Positions 63,507 through 64,000 of a DNA stretch of 64,000 bases are shown one piece after another. The notes under the pieces were generated by a model. It did no database searches, was not told where the DNA came from, and saw only the letters and a list, made by a program, of their open reading frames with translations. The stretch covers positions 248,001-312,000 of the forward strand of contig CAKSLQ010000001.1 in NCBI GenBank assembly GCA_934467415.1. Reading direction: 5' to 3'. Within the stretch, counting starts at the first letter, position 1, and each line of letters opens with the position of its first letter. Source of the stretch: an uncultured Eubacteriales bacterium (GTDB taxonomy: Bacteria > Bacillota > Clostridia > Oscillospirales > CAG-272). Position numbers and translations under genes: made by a program.

Positions 63507-64000
63507 ATGCCGCTTGAAGCACCCGTCATCCCGGAAACCATCACGGTGCATCTCGGCCTCCCGAACGAGGCTGCGGAGAACGTCACCGTTCCCTTCGCCG
63601 ACTATATCAAGAACGTCGCGTCGAGCGAAATTTATCCGACCTGGCCGGAGGCCGCGATCCGCGCCAACATCTACGCGCAGATCTCATACGCGCTCAACCG
63701 CATCTATACCGAATATTACCGCAGCCGCGGCTACGATTTCGACATCACGAGCCGCACACAGAACGACCAGGCCTACGTCTACGGGCGCGACATCTTTGAG
63801 AACATCTCGCAGATCGTGGACGAAATCTTTGACAGCTATGTCAGCCGCGCGGGGGCTGTCGAGCCGCTGTTCACGCAATACTGCGACGGTGTGCAGACGA
63901 CGTGCAGCGGGCTTTCGCAATGGGGGTCGGTGTCGCTGGCCGAGGCGGGTCAGACACCGCTGCAGATTCTGCAACACTATTACGGAAACGACGTGGAGAT
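63507..64000 (+). CDS. SleC-like spore cortex-lytic/SpoIID-type protein (3' partial)
   Basis: The frame is open from ATG 63507 (AAAGGAGC upstream) to the window end, giving at least 164 residues. It reads 'PFADYIKNVASSEIYPTWPE', 'IRANIYAQISYALNRIYTEY' and 'FDITSRTQNDQAYVYGRDIF', then 'CSGLSQWGSVSLAEAG', the SpoIID/LytB-type pattern found in clostridial SleC, with the conserved Glu in the S-S-E segment. SleC degrades spore cortex peptidoglycan at germination. A peptidoglycan-binding domain would be expected beyond the window. Confidence 0.75.
   Translation, partial: MPLEAPVIPETITVHLGLPNEAAENVTVPFADYIKNVASSEIYPTWPEAAIRANIYAQISYALNRIYTEYYRSRGYDFDITSRTQNDQAYVYGRDIFENISQIVDEIFDSYVSRAGAVEPLFTQYCDGVQTTCSGLSQWGSVSLAEAGQTPLQILQHYYGNDVE

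Overview
The window looks like chromosome from a GC-rich, strictly anaerobic member of the Clostridia, most like an Oscillospirales/Ruminococcaceae-type gut bacterium. The evidence is type III and short type I glutamine synthetases, a biotin-dependent sodium-pump decarboxylase operon, WhiA, ClpX/ClpP/trigger factor, an HPr-like protein, sigma-A promoters of the TTGACA-17-TATAAT kind, and a SleC-like spore cortex-lytic gene at the right edge. I see no rRNA, tRNA, CRISPR array, phage or insertion sequence. No gene-free stretch exceeds 300 bases.

Layout. 1-2016: end of a coiled-coil protein, a fumarate hydratase beta-type subunit and an XRE regulator. 2132-7187: a promoter-to-terminator operon for a biotin-dependent decarboxylase with two different carboxyltransferase subunits, a biotin carrier and the OadB/OadG membrane part. 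7189-19186 (minus): a nitrogen-assimilation operon glnN, amt-PII fusion, asnB, gltB, gltD, with a consensus promoter, an ANTAR-type attenuator in the glnN leader and an asparagine T-box before asnB. 19259-21255 (minus): two lipoproteins behind a broken sigma-factor gene, in AT-richer DNA. 21343-24971: glnA (type I), an ANTAR regulator and CTP synthase; glnA has its own promoter and leader attenuator.

24975-26783 (minus): a HAD phosphatase, thiamine pyrophosphokinase and ribosomal protein L19. 26838-33826: an apgM-like phosphomutase, signal peptidase I, RbgA, RNase HII, YraN, a dipeptidase, threonine synthase and a metallophosphoesterase. 33875-37359: trigger factor, ClpP and ClpX. 37521-38432: an AT-rich AraC regulator that looks acquired. 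38502-42511: purB, purA, a HAD hydrolase and an HPr-like protein (minus). 42535-45643: a class A PBP divergent from a BofC-domain protein.

45649-59891 (minus): a long, tightly overlapped housekeeping run nusB, TsaD paralogue, xseA, xseB, ispA, tlyA, nadK, argR, recN, tyrS, murB, whiA, dnaE. 60024-61696: a membrane protein, an SGNH hydrolase and a DUF4358-like lipoprotein. 61742-62875 (minus): PRPP synthetase. 63066-64000: the start of a SleC-like spore germination locus.

The most interesting part is nitrogen control. An ANTAR RNA-binding protein sits beside glnA. Two glutamine synthetase leaders carry a stem with an A1/G4 hexaloop that is mutually exclusive with an intrinsic terminator. The long operon adds an Asn T-box, giving two RNA sensors in one transcript.
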